64,000 nt of DNA. Origin: an uncultured Bacteroidaceae bacterium (lineage in GTDB: Bacteria > Bacteroidota > Bacteroidia > Bacteroidales > Bacteroidaceae). The translations under genes and the position numbers were made by a program. The notes beneath the pieces were generated by a model. That model was not told the origin of the DNA. It saw only the letters and a program-made list of their open reading frames with translations, and searched no databases. Location of the stretch: positions 3,669 through 67,668 of the forward strand of contig CAKQRW010000010.1 of the NCBI GenBank assembly GCA_934271655.1, in the 5' to 3' direction. Shown here one piece after another: positions 44,220-51,481 of the stretch; the first letter of the stretch is position 1; each line of letters starts with the position of its first letter.

Positions 44220-44312
44220 GGGCTATAGCAGCTATTTCACAGTTGCCATAGCCCTTATTACTTCTATAGATTATATTGTTTAGCTTATATAGATTTCTAT
44301 AGAGATTCTATA
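44220..44312. repeat. CTATAG-type repeat between fhs and the PPTase gene
   Basis: Starts nine bases after the fhs stop and ends six bases before the convergent PPTase stop. It contains GGGCTATAGCAGCTAT pairing with ATAGCCC (a hairpin, 44221-44252), then TTCTATAGATTATA and TTCTATAGAGATTCTATAG. Confidence 0.7.
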
Positions 44313-44317
44313 GTTTT

Positions 44318-44932
44318 CTAATACCTCGCCACAGACATCACATATCCCTTGTCGGCATGCACCTCAGTGTGTATCTTCACATCCTTATTATTGACAAGTA
44401 TATTCTTCAGATCATCATCAATGCCACGCCCTGTAAGCTTGACTAAGGCTTCTTTCCTTGTCCAAAAGACCGTGAACTCCACGTCAGGATTGTCAGAAGA
44501 GGCCACCTTCTCTGCCTCATCATCATTGAGCACATAGCTGACCATTGCTTCACTATACCTTCCTGTCCGCTCCACATCAATGCCAACATCAACATCTGCC
44601 ACCACACAAGCCACGGCCACTTTGCAATGACTTATATTGAAATGCGGCACACTTCCTGCAAGCGAAGGCTGTGACGATGACGCCAGCATGTCATCCCAAG
44701 CAAGCTCGGGTTTGCCATGCTGCCCTATCACGAAGCGAGGCTGCTCGCTTATTCCATAGACCTCCCTCAACGCTTTGCAGAGAAGCAGGTAAGAGACAGC
44801 ACACTCCTTCTTGCCCTGTTCACGACGATAAGACATCGCTTTCTCACGCCTCCAGTCAGGCAGTGAGGCCACCATCGACTCCAATTCAGCCGATGTAATA
44901 TCTTGGATGTTGTCTTCTATATATATTTTCAT
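44318..44932 (-). CDS. 4'-phosphopantetheinyl transferase (Sfp/AcpT superfamily)
   Basis: A 204-residue enzyme that transfers the phosphopantetheine arm of CoA to carrier proteins. The N-terminal half has WRREKAMSYRREQGKKE-type basic sequence and a family block ISHCKVAVACVV. The catalytic motifs are VGIDVERTGRY (Mg2+-binding Asp and Glu) and FWTRKEALVKLTGRGI with the conserved W-x-x-K-E-A. The Sfp-like size and motifs exclude the small AcpS type. No polyketide or peptide synthetase gene is nearby. It is minus strand, downstream of the K+ channel gene, with a CTATAG block between them. Confidence 0.9.
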   Translation of the reverse strand: MKIYIEDNIQDITSAELESMVASLPDWRREKAMSYRREQGKKECAVSYLLLCKALREVYGISEQPRFVIGQHGKPELAWDDMLASSSQPSLAGSVPHFNISHCKVAVACVVADVDVGIDVERTGRYSEAMVSYVLNDDEAEKVASSDNPDVEFTVFWTRKEALVKLTGRGIDDDLKNILVNNKDVKIHTEVHADKGYVMSVARY

Positions 44933-44935
44933 TGA

Positions 44936-45055
44936 TACTTTCTATTATTATATAGTTCTCTATAGCTAATATAGAATCTATAGCTTTCTATAGCACCTAT
45001 ATTTCCTATAGTCTCTATAGCATCTACAGTCTCCTACAATTTTCTCTATAGTTTT
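44936..45055. repeat. CTATAG-type repeat block at the 3' end of the K+ channel gene
   Basis: About eight units, such as CTCTATAGCTAATATAGAAT, CTATAGCTTTCTATAGCACC and CTATAGTCTCTATAGC. The block runs from just upstream of the PPTase start into the last codons of the channel gene. On the minus strand the channel ends AAA CTA TAG, so its last Leu codon and stop are one CTATAG unit. Confidence 0.8.
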
Positions 45056-45873
45056 TCCCCGCAATGCCTGCAATAGTTGTCCTCATTGCTGATTTTGCCA
45101 TTGCATCTTGGACACCGGCCCTTTCTTGCCTTCTTATTAGTCTCATCTATCATTGTTGCTGACACTATGCCCGTTGGCACAGCAATGATAGTGTAGCCAA
45201 GTATCATCACAACACCAGAGAAGAAACGTCCAAGAGTGGTCGCAGGCGTGATGTCGCCATAGCCAACCGTTGTAAGAGTCACAATGGCCCAGTAGATGCT
45301 GGCGCCCAAGTCTCTGAACTCTGTGCCAGGCTGGTTGCCCTCAATGATGTACATCATCGTGCCTATGATGACCACAAGCACCATCACAAAAAGGAAATAC
45401 ACCAGAATCTTCTTCATGCTGAGCCTTATGCTCTCCAACAGCAGATACCCCTCGTTGATATAACTGAACAGCTTCAGCACACGAAAGATGCGCAACAGGC
45501 GGAAGGCTCGCAATATGAACAGATAGCGCACGCCTGTCAGCACAGGTATGAACGACAGATAGAGCGGCAAGGTGGCAAGCAGGTCAATGATGCCAAAGAA
45601 ACTGAGCACATAGTCACGCGGACGAGGCGAGCAGTATATGCGCAGAATGTATTCCAGCGTGAAGAAAAATGTGAGGACATACTCCATCACCATCAGCAAG
45701 TCCTTGAACCTTCCCACTACACCAGGGCGTGTCTCGACAAATGCCACCAGCAAACTGGTCACTATGGCCACCATCACGGCAAGGTCGAAAGCCTTGCCTG
45801 CCTTCGTGTCTGATTCCGCCACAATATTATATAAGCGAGGCTTATCCCTTAGCAATGCGAATAGTCTTTTCAT
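45046..45873 (-). CDS. Voltage-gated-type potassium channel with C-terminal zinc ribbon
   Basis: A 275-residue inner-membrane protein with six hydrophobic segments, four in the voltage-sensor part. S4 is visible as FRLLRIFRVLKLF with Arg/Lys every third position. The pore has the selectivity filter TLTTVGYGDITP (about 205-216), followed by S6. The cytoplasmic C-terminus carries CPRCNGKISNEDNYCRHCG, a four-cysteine zinc-ribbon-like end not needed for the channel fold. Such channels conduct K+ as tetramers; gating by voltage is inferred from the S4 charges. A -7 box lies about 25 bases before the start. Confidence 0.9.
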   Translation of the reverse strand: MKRLFALLRDKPRLYNIVAESDTKAGKAFDLAVMVAIVTSLLVAFVETRPGVVGRFKDLLMVMEYVLTFFFTLEYILRIYCSPRPRDYVLSFFGIIDLLATLPLYLSFIPVLTGVRYLFILRAFRLLRIFRVLKLFSYINEGYLLLESIRLSMKKILVYFLFVMVLVVIIGTMMYIIEGNQPGTEFRDLGASIYWAIVTLTTVGYGDITPATTLGRFFSGVVMILGYTIIAVPTGIVSATMIDETNKKARKGRCPRCNGKISNEDNYCRHCGEKL

Positions 45874-45897
45874 GGGTCATAAGATTTTACTTGCATG

Positions 45898-45905
45898 CAA
45901 AGTTA
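45898..45905 (-). promoter_or_regulatory. -7 element of the K+ channel gene
   Basis: TAACTTTG on the minus strand, 24 bases upstream of the ATG. No TTTG at the expected -33 distance. Confidence 0.5.
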
Positions 45906-46014
45906 GTCATTTTTGGACAAAAGAGAGAAAGTATCCACAAAAACATAGTGTGCAGTTGCAGGAAAATCATTCTTTACACATCTTTTTTTTACATGTGCAG
46001 TTTATTAGCCGCAT

Positions 46015-46045
46015 TTTTACACACTCATTGAATGTTTGTGTAAAA
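46015..46045. promoter_or_regulatory. Inverted repeat TTTTACACA / TGTGTAAAA, possible operator
   Basis: Nine-base arms at 46015-46023 and 46037-46045 with 13 bases between, ending 23 bases before the -33 box of the acyl-CoA synthetase operon. Extra half-sites are CTTTACACA (45972-45980) and TTTTACACA (46163-46171, downstream of the start site). They lie in the 410-base gap 45874-46283, which otherwise holds only the two promoters. Confidence 0.5.
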
Positions 46046-46068
46046 CGCTCATAATTACGAGTTTTTTA

Positions 46069-46100
46069 TTTGTTCATATTGAATAATGTTGGTAATTTTG
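46069..46100 (+). promoter_or_regulatory. Promoter of the acyl-CoA synthetase / 2-oxoacid oxidoreductase operon
   Basis: -33 TTTG (46069-46072), 20-base spacer, -7 TAATTTTG (46093-46100). The leader to the first gene is about 175 bases, long enough to hold regulatory structure; no known riboswitch was recognised. Confidence 0.8.
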
Positions 46101-46283
46101 AAGTCGAAATAGTGAAGCAAATGTATATGTGTGCATTCCTAACATGACGGGCAGCAATAGACTTTTACACAGAGTGTGCATACAATGTGCAACACAATAT
46201 GCCGTTCATAATGCCACGAAATAGCGCACTGACAAACATTCCCCTCACACACTACACTACACAAGAAAGGACATCAGTAATAT

Positions 46284-47957
46284 ATGAGCAACAAGATAAT
46301 GGACCGCTACCTCAAGCAGTCAACCTTCACTTCACAAGAAGACTTTGCGAACAACTTCGAGTTCATCGTGCCCGACGACTTCAATTTCTCCTACGATGTG
46401 ATGGACGAGTGGGCAAAAGAGACCCCAGACCGCTTGGCTTTGCTATGGTGCAACGACAAGGGCGAGGAGAGACGCTTCACATTTGCCGACATACGCCACG
46501 AGACCAACAAGGCAGCTAGCTATCTGCTGTCTTTAGGTATCGGCAAGGGCGACTTTGTCATGCTCATCCTGAAACGCCGCTACCAGTTTTGGATCACGAT
46601 GCTGGCTCTCCACAAGATAGGAGCCATAGCCATACCGGCGTCTTTTCTCCTCACGAAGAAAGACATCATCTACCGCATGAACTGCGCCGACATCAAGGCC
46701 ATCGTCACCTGCGGCGACGAAGAGATACTCAAGCATGTCAACGACGCCTATCCAGAGTGCCCCTCATTGAAGCGACGCATCAGCATAGGTCCTGTGGTGC
46801 CAGAAGGATGGGAAGATTTCAACAAGGGAGTGGAGGCAGCCGGACAGTATGAGGGCAAGCGCGTCACCACATCAAAGGACTACATGCTGATGTACTTCAC
46901 ATCTGGCACCAGCGGCCAGCCCAAGATGGTCATACATGACTATACATATCCTATAGGACACATTGGCACAGCAGCCTTCTGGCACAACCTGCATGTTGGC
47001 AGCCTCCACCTCACCGTGGCAGACACAGGATGGGCAAAGGCCACATGGGGCAAGATGTACGGCCAGTGGATAGCGGGAGCCACGCTCTTCGTCTACGACC
47101 ATGAGAAGTTCACTCCTGCCGACATCCTCACCAAGATAGGCCAATACCGCATAACCAGCTTCTGTGCTCCCCCTACCATCTACCGTTTCATGATAAGGGA
47201 AGACTTGAGCAAATTCGACCTCAGCTCGCTGGAGCATGTCACCACAGCCGGCGAGGCTCTCAACTCAGCCGTGTACGACAAGTTTCTCGAAGTGACGGGG
47301 CTGGAGATAAAGGAAGGCTTCGGACAGACCGAGACCACATGCCTGATTGCCACCACGCCATGGATAAAGACCAAGCCAGGCTCCATGGGACTGCCCATGC
47401 CGCAGTATGACATCCGACTCGTCAAGCCTGATGGCACAGAGGCTGCCACCGGCGAGCACGGTGAGATAGCCATCCGTGTTGACGGCAAGAAGCAGGTAGG
47501 TCTCTTTTGCGAATATTTCCGCAACGAGGAAGCGACAAAGAGAGCATGGCACGACGGCTATTATTTCACAGGCGACCTCGCCTACAGAGACGAGGACGGC
47601 TACTACTGGTTTGTAGGCCGCGCCGATGATGTTATCAAGTCATCAGGCTACCGCATCGGCCCGTTTGAAGTGGAGAGCGCGCTGATGACCCATCCTGCAG
47701 TTGTGGAATGCGCCATCACTGGTGTGCCCGACGATATACGCGGCATGGTAGTCAAGGCAACAGTGGTGCTTGGCAAAGAGTGGAAAGACAAGGCTGGAGA
47801 GGATCTGGTAAAGGAACTGCAGAACCATGTGAAAGCCACTACCGCCCCATACAAATATCCGCGCATAGTGGAGTTTGTAGACGAGTTGCCTAAGACACAC
47901 TCAGGCAAGATAAGGCGTGTGGAGATTAGGGAGAATGACTCAAAGAAAAACGCATGA
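46284..47957 (+). CDS. AMP-binding acyl-CoA synthetase
   Basis: A 557-residue enzyme of the ANL superfamily that activates a carboxylic acid to its CoA thioester through an acyl-adenylate. Motifs: MYFTSGTSGQPKMV (P-loop, about 208), EGFGQTETTCL (adenylate binding), YYFTGDLAYRDEDGYYWFVG (hinge), SSGYRIGPFEVES, and the catalytic Lys in LPKTHSGKIRR near the end. It resembles acetyl- and medium-chain acyl-CoA synthetases. As first gene of an operon with a ferredoxin-linked 2-oxoacid oxidoreductase, it probably handles short or branched acids, or runs in the direction of acid plus ATP formation. That is inferred from context. The small TPR gene starts 19 bases after its stop. Confidence 0.9.
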   Translation: MSNKIMDRYLKQSTFTSQEDFANNFEFIVPDDFNFSYDVMDEWAKETPDRLALLWCNDKGEERRFTFADIRHETNKAASYLLSLGIGKGDFVMLILKRRYQFWITMLALHKIGAIAIPASFLLTKKDIIYRMNCADIKAIVTCGDEEILKHVNDAYPECPSLKRRISIGPVVPEGWEDFNKGVEAAGQYEGKRVTTSKDYMLMYFTSGTSGQPKMVIHDYTYPIGHIGTAAFWHNLHVGSLHLTVADTGWAKATWGKMYGQWIAGATLFVYDHEKFTPADILTKIGQYRITSFCAPPTIYRFMIREDLSKFDLSSLEHVTTAGEALNSAVYDKFLEVTGLEIKEGFGQTETTCLIATTPWIKTKPGSMGLPMPQYDIRLVKPDGTEAATGEHGEIAIRVDGKKQVGLFCEYFRNEEATKRAWHDGYYFTGDLAYRDEDGYYWFVGRADDVIKSSGYRIGPFEVESALMTHPAVVECAITGVPDDIRGMVVKATVVLGKEWKDKAGEDLVKELQNHVKATTAPYKYPRIVEFVDELPKTHSGKIRRVEIRENDSKKNA

Positions 47958-47976
47958 CAGGCCAAAGAAAGACAGC

Positions 47977-48213
47977 ATGACAGAAATGATGAAGGAGAAC
48001 AGGACCGACGGCGCTGAAGAGAGGAGCACAGAGGCCATGGAGCAGGAATGGATAATGAAGGGCAAGGAAGCCTACGCCAAGATGGACTGGAAAGAATGCC
48101 TCGACTCCTACGCTGAGGCCATCAAGCTCAATCCTGCATCTGAGGCGGCAGAGCTCCGCAAGATGGCTATGAGCATCATCGAGTTCTACTGCAAGGACAG
48201 ATACAATCCTTGA
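47977..48213 (+). CDS. Small TPR-like protein
   Basis: A 78-residue protein from the chosen start. An acidic N-terminus is followed by about one and a half TPR-like helix pairs: AYAKMDWKECLDSYAEAIKLNPASEAAELRKMAM, where the W/Y...A...LNP pattern is the TPR signature. It ends SIIEFYCKDRYNP. Earlier ATGs at 47917 and 47935 overlap the synthetase gene and add a basic, non-TPR leader, so the start after its stop is preferred. It sits between the synthetase and the ferredoxin genes and probably mediates a protein contact in this complex or its assembly. Confidence 0.7.
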   Translation: MTEMMKENRTDGAEERSTEAMEQEWIMKGKEAYAKMDWKECLDSYAEAIKLNPASEAAELRKMAMSIIEFYCKDRYNP

Positions 48214-48246
48214 GGCTATAGGAGCTATATAAGCTATAGATACTAT
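48214..48246. repeat. Short CTATAG-type repeat after the TPR gene
   Basis: GGCTATAGGAGCTATATAAGC followed by TATAGATACTATA begins directly after the TGA stop. Same type as the blocks at 20963 and 44936, here inside an operon. Confidence 0.75.
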
Positions 48247-48293
48247 ATTTACAAAGAAAACAAAACAACCACAAATAGAAAGGACATAACAAA

Positions 48294-48521
48294 ATGGCAA
48301 AAATGAGAGGAGCTATCGTCGTGGACATCGAGCGTTGCAAAGGCTGCAACCTCTGCGCGGTGGCATGTCCACTGAATCTTGTCAAACTGAGTGATACAGT
48401 CAACCACAAGGGCTACAGCTATGCGGAGCAGATTGACTGGGAGAAATGCAACGGTTGCTCAAGCTGCGCAATCGTCTGCCCTGACGGATGTATCACTGTT
48501 TATAGAAAAAAGGAGGACTAA
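48294..48521 (+). CDS. 4Fe-4S ferredoxin subunit of 2-oxoacid oxidoreductase
   Basis: A 75-residue protein with two complete [4Fe-4S] motifs, CKGCNLCAVACP and CNGCSSCAIVCP. It matches the delta (PorD/VorD-type) subunit of pyruvate/2-oxoisovalerate:ferredoxin oxidoreductases and passes electrons from the TPP subunit to ferredoxin. It lies four bases before the alpha subunit gene (TAA then AAAG-ATG), with a GGAGG Shine-Dalgarno sequence inside its last codons. Confidence 0.94.
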   Translation: MAKMRGAIVVDIERCKGCNLCAVACPLNLVKLSDTVNHKGYSYAEQIDWEKCNGCSSCAIVCPDGCITVYRKKED

Positions 48522-48525
48522 AAAG

Positions 48526-49659
48526 ATGGACGAGAAAAAGAATATTGTATTGCTGAAAGGCAATGAGGTAATCGCCAAGGCAGCTGTACGCTACGGCTAC
48601 GACGGCTTCTTCGGCTACCCTATCACCCCACAAAGCGAGGTGCTTGAGACACTCGCCCTTGACAAGCCTTGGGAAACGACAGGCATGGTAGTGCTGCAGG
48701 CTGAGAGCGAGGTGGCTTCTATCAACATGCTCTACGGAGCCGGATGCACAGGCAAGCTGGCCTTCACTTCCAGCTCGTCACCAGGCATCGCCCTGATGCA
48801 GGAGGGCCTGAGCTACATGGCGGGCAACGAACTGCCAGGAGTCATCGTCAGCGTAGGCCGCGGCGGTCCTGGTCTCGGCACTATCCAGCCAGGCCAGGCA
48901 GACTATTTCCAGGCTGTCTACGGCGGTGGAAACGGTGACTACAATCTCATCGTGCTCGCACCAAACAGCGTGCAAGAGATGGCAGACTGCATGGGCAAAG
49001 CCAAGGAGCTCACCTTCAAGTGGCGCACTCCTGTCATCATCCTCTCCGACGGCGTGATAGGCCAGATGATGGAGAAGGTGGAACTGCCTCCATTCACGCC
49101 CCGACGCACAGACGAGGAGATAGCAGCCCAGTGCCCATGGGCAGCCAACGGCATCGGCCTGAAGAAGCGCAAGTACAACGTGCTGTCCACTCTGGAGCTT
49201 GAGCCACAGGCCATGGAAGACCGCAACAAGAAGATGACCGAGAAATATCGCAAGATAGAGGCTGAGGAGGTGGACTACGAGCTGTATAAGGTAGACGACG
49301 ACACAGAATACCTCATTGTGGCTTATGGCATCTCATCACGTGTGAGCATGAAGACCATCGACATGCTACGTGAAGGCGGTGTGAAGGTGGGCATGCTCCG
49401 TCCAAAGACGCTGTGGCCTTTCCCTAACAAGATCATCAGCAAACTGTCTGAGCAGGTCAAGGCCATCCTCTGCGTGGAGCAGAGCGAAGGCCAGCTCATC
49501 AAGGATGTGCGCCTCGCCACAGAGGGACAGGCTCCAGTGTTCCACTCGGGACGCTCAGGCGGTATGATATCCTCACCGACAGACGTATTTGAGGATTTCC
49601 AGAAAATGGCAAGAGAGAGCCTCGGCGGCAACTGGCCAAAAGGATACTGGATGAAATAA
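48526..49659 (+). CDS. vorB: 2-oxoacid:acceptor oxidoreductase alpha subunit (VorB-type)
   Basis: A 377-residue alpha subunit. The start MDEKKNIVLLKGNEVIAKAA, four bases after the ferredoxin stop, was chosen over an upstream ATG at 48391 that overlaps the ferredoxin gene out of frame. GYPITPQSEVLE contains the substrate/TPP-pyrimidine contact motif. Further family blocks are FTSSSSPGIALMQEGLSYMAG, GGPGLGTIQPGQADY and the C-terminal CVEQSEGQLIKDVRL. It works with the TPP and gamma subunits in oxidative decarboxylation of 2-oxoacids to acyl-CoA, reducing ferredoxin. The branched-chain (2-oxoisovalerate) assignment rests on resemblance to VorB and is less certain than the family. Confidence 0.9.
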   Translation: MDEKKNIVLLKGNEVIAKAAVRYGYDGFFGYPITPQSEVLETLALDKPWETTGMVVLQAESEVASINMLYGAGCTGKLAFTSSSSPGIALMQEGLSYMAGNELPGVIVSVGRGGPGLGTIQPGQADYFQAVYGGGNGDYNLIVLAPNSVQEMADCMGKAKELTFKWRTPVIILSDGVIGQMMEKVELPPFTPRRTDEEIAAQCPWAANGIGLKKRKYNVLSTLELEPQAMEDRNKKMTEKYRKIEAEEVDYELYKVDDDTEYLIVAYGISSRVSMKTIDMLREGGVKVGMLRPKTLWPFPNKIISKLSEQVKAILCVEQSEGQLIKDVRLATEGQAPVFHSGRSGGMISSPTDVFEDFQKMARESLGGNWPKGYWMK

Positions 49660-49736
49660 TGATGGACATCGCGACATGTACGGTGAGGCACCGCACACAC
49701 TAATGTCTATCCACAACAACTAAATCACAACGTATT

Positions 49737-50510
49737 ATGACTAAAGAAGAGCTCATTATACCAGAGAACAAGATATACGGCAGGCCAGCCCTGATGAACG
49801 ACACCCCTATGCACTACTGCCCAGGATGCAGCCATAGCGTCGTTCACAAGCTCGTGGCCGAGATCATCGAAGAGATGGGAATGGAAGAGGACACCATTGC
49901 AATATGTCCTGTAGGATGCGCCGTGTTCGCATACAGATACCTCGACATAGACTGGATTGAAGCCAGCCACGGACGTGCCCCAGCATGCGCCTCAGCCGTG
50001 AAGAGACTTTGGCCCAACAAACTGGTGTTCACCTACCAGGGTGACGGCGATATGGCGTGCATCGGCACAGCCGAGACTATCCATGCCATGAACCGCGGAG
50101 AGAACATCGCCATGATCTTCATCAACAACGCCATCTACGGCATGACTGGAGGACAGATGGCTCCGACTACCCTCATGGGCATGAAAACAGCCACATGTCC
50201 CTATGGCCGTCAGGCTGACCTCCATGGATACCCTCTCCACATGACAGATCTAGCCGTCAACCTCGAAGGCACTTGCTACGTGACACGCCAGGCGGTCAAC
50301 ACTGTGGCTAATATCCGCAAGGCCAAAAAAGCCATACGCCAGGCTTTCGAGAACTCCCTCAACAAGAAGGGATGCTCTCTTGTGGAAATTGTCTCCACAT
50401 GTGCGTCTGGATGGAAGAAGACACCAGAAGAGGCCAACCAATGGATGGTGGACAACATGTTCCCTTACTATCCTCTTGGCGACCTGAAAAACACAGTAGA
50501 CAACAAATAA
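49737..50510 (+). CDS. 2-oxoacid:acceptor oxidoreductase beta subunit (TPP-binding)
   Basis: A 257-residue beta subunit. CPGCSHSVVHKL near residue 27 carries cluster-region cysteines. The TPP/Mg2+ motif is QGDGDMACIG followed by IFINNAIYGMTGGQMAPTTL. HGRAPACASAVKRLWP is a further family signature. The C-terminus is EIVSTCASGWKKTPEEANQW. It binds thiamine diphosphate and performs decarboxylation with the alpha subunit. It lies 77 bases after the alpha gene and 15 before the gamma gene. Confidence 0.93.
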   Translation: MTKEELIIPENKIYGRPALMNDTPMHYCPGCSHSVVHKLVAEIIEEMGMEEDTIAICPVGCAVFAYRYLDIDWIEASHGRAPACASAVKRLWPNKLVFTYQGDGDMACIGTAETIHAMNRGENIAMIFINNAIYGMTGGQMAPTTLMGMKTATCPYGRQADLHGYPLHMTDLAVNLEGTCYVTRQAVNTVANIRKAKKAIRQAFENSLNKKGCSLVEIVSTCASGWKKTPEEANQWMVDNMFPYYPLGDLKNTVDNK

Positions 50511-50525
50511 ACACATTCGGCTATC

Positions 50526-51074
50526 ATGACAGAAGAGATTATCATTTCAGGATTTGGAGGACAGGGAGTCCTCTCTATGGGAAAGATTCTGGCATACGCC
50601 GGAATTATGGAAGACAAGCAGGTGAGCTGGATGCCTGCCTACGGTCCAGAACAGCGTGGCGGCACAGCCAATGTGACTGTCATCATCAGCGATGAGGTGG
50701 TCAGCTCGCCTATCATCAGCACTTACGACACAGCCATTCTGCTCAACCAGCCTTCCCTGGAGAAGTTTGAGAACCTGGTGAAGCCAGGCGGCACCATCAT
50801 CTACGACGGACACTCCATCATACAGCCACCTAAGCGTGACGACATCAGCGTCTACCGCATTGATGCCATGGAAGAGGCTGCACGCAGCGGCAACTCCAAG
50901 GTCTTCAACATGCTTGTGCTCGGCGGACTGCTCAAGGTGCGTCCTATAGCGAGCGTGGAGGATGTGGTGAAGGGTCTGCACAAGGCACTGCCCGAACGCC
51001 ACCACAAGCTCATTCCTATGAACGAGGCTGCCATACGCCGCGGTATGGAAATAATAAAGAAGATGAGCCTGTAA
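50526..51074 (+). CDS. 2-oxoacid:acceptor oxidoreductase gamma subunit
   Basis: A 182-residue gamma subunit with the N-terminal nucleotide-fold motif IIISGFGGQGVLSMGKILA and the block SWMPAYGPEQRGGTANVTVI, both typical of PorG/VorG-type subunits. It completes the alpha-beta-gamma-delta set with the ferredoxin, VorB and TPP subunits. Last gene of the operon, followed by a long terminator. Confidence 0.95.
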   Translation: MTEEIIISGFGGQGVLSMGKILAYAGIMEDKQVSWMPAYGPEQRGGTANVTVIISDEVVSSPIISTYDTAILLNQPSLEKFENLVKPGGTIIYDGHSIIQPPKRDDISVYRIDAMEEAARSGNSKVFNMLVLGGLLKVRPIASVEDVVKGLHKALPERHHKLIPMNEAAIRRGMEIIKKMSL

Positions 51075-51116
51075 GGAAAGACGGACTCATTATTCACACA
51101 GAAATATAATAGTACA

Positions 51117-51167
51117 AAAGGGACTGGCTCCTTTCATACAGAAGTATGATGGAGCCAGTCCCTTTTT
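51117..51167 (+). terminator. Terminator of the oxidoreductase operon
   Basis: A long hairpin: 51117-51139 (AAAGGGACTGGCTCC...CATAC) with 51144-51165, one small mismatch region, closed by TTTTT. Confidence 0.92.
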
Positions 51168-51434
51168 GGTGGTTACTCTTACCTAACGATATTTCCACAA
51201 CAGCTATGTGGGCGAGAATGCTTGCCTTGCAGAAGAAGTTTGAGGACAAGTTGAACCGTTCTATTTATGGATTTCTATTTGCAATATGTAAACCGAGGTC
51301 ATGCATTCATTTGTTTTTAGACATATAGGTACTATGCTGATTAATTTACGCTATTTTAGAGCTTCTATTGCCCAAAATCCCTATAAATACTAGTCCCTTC
51401 ACTATAAATGTATGCTATTTATGCTGTTTTGCCT
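51168..51434. other. Gap before the arabinan locus; composition changes here
   Basis: No supported gene in this part of the 407-base gap 51075-51481. Up to about 51170 the sequence is balanced with C/G-rich third positions. From about 51290 onward it becomes clearly A/T-rich and stays so through the carbohydrate locus. A 60-codon ORF from 51146 begins inside the terminator and was not accepted. No direct repeats or tRNA end marking an insertion was recognised. Confidence 0.5.
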
Positions 51435-51442
51435 TACCTTTG
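51411..51442 (+). promoter_or_regulatory. Promoter of the arabinan locus
   Basis: -7 TACCTTTG (51435-51442), followed by GC, is clear. The -33 is only TATG (51411-51414), 20 bases away. This fits a promoter needing an activator, such as the hybrid regulator encoded at the far end (inference). Confidence 0.6.
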
Positions 51443-51481
51443 CAACAGAAACATAGATACGTATAAATAGTAAATACTAAT

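Noticed and set aside
46101..46283. Riboswitch in the long leader of the synthetase operon
   Set aside because: No conserved riboswitch core could be recognised by eye; only the TTTTACACA half-site stands out.
47917..47976. Longer starts for the small TPR gene
   Set aside because: They overlap the synthetase gene and add a basic, non-TPR leader; the ATG just after the synthetase stop fits better.
10073..48246. CTATAG blocks as insertion-sequence ends
   Set aside because: No transposase, no matched terminal inverted repeats and no target duplication are visible at any block.
51146..51328. A 60-residue plus-strand frame after the oxidoreductase operon
   Set aside because: Starts inside the terminator hairpin and lacks protein-like sequence or signals.
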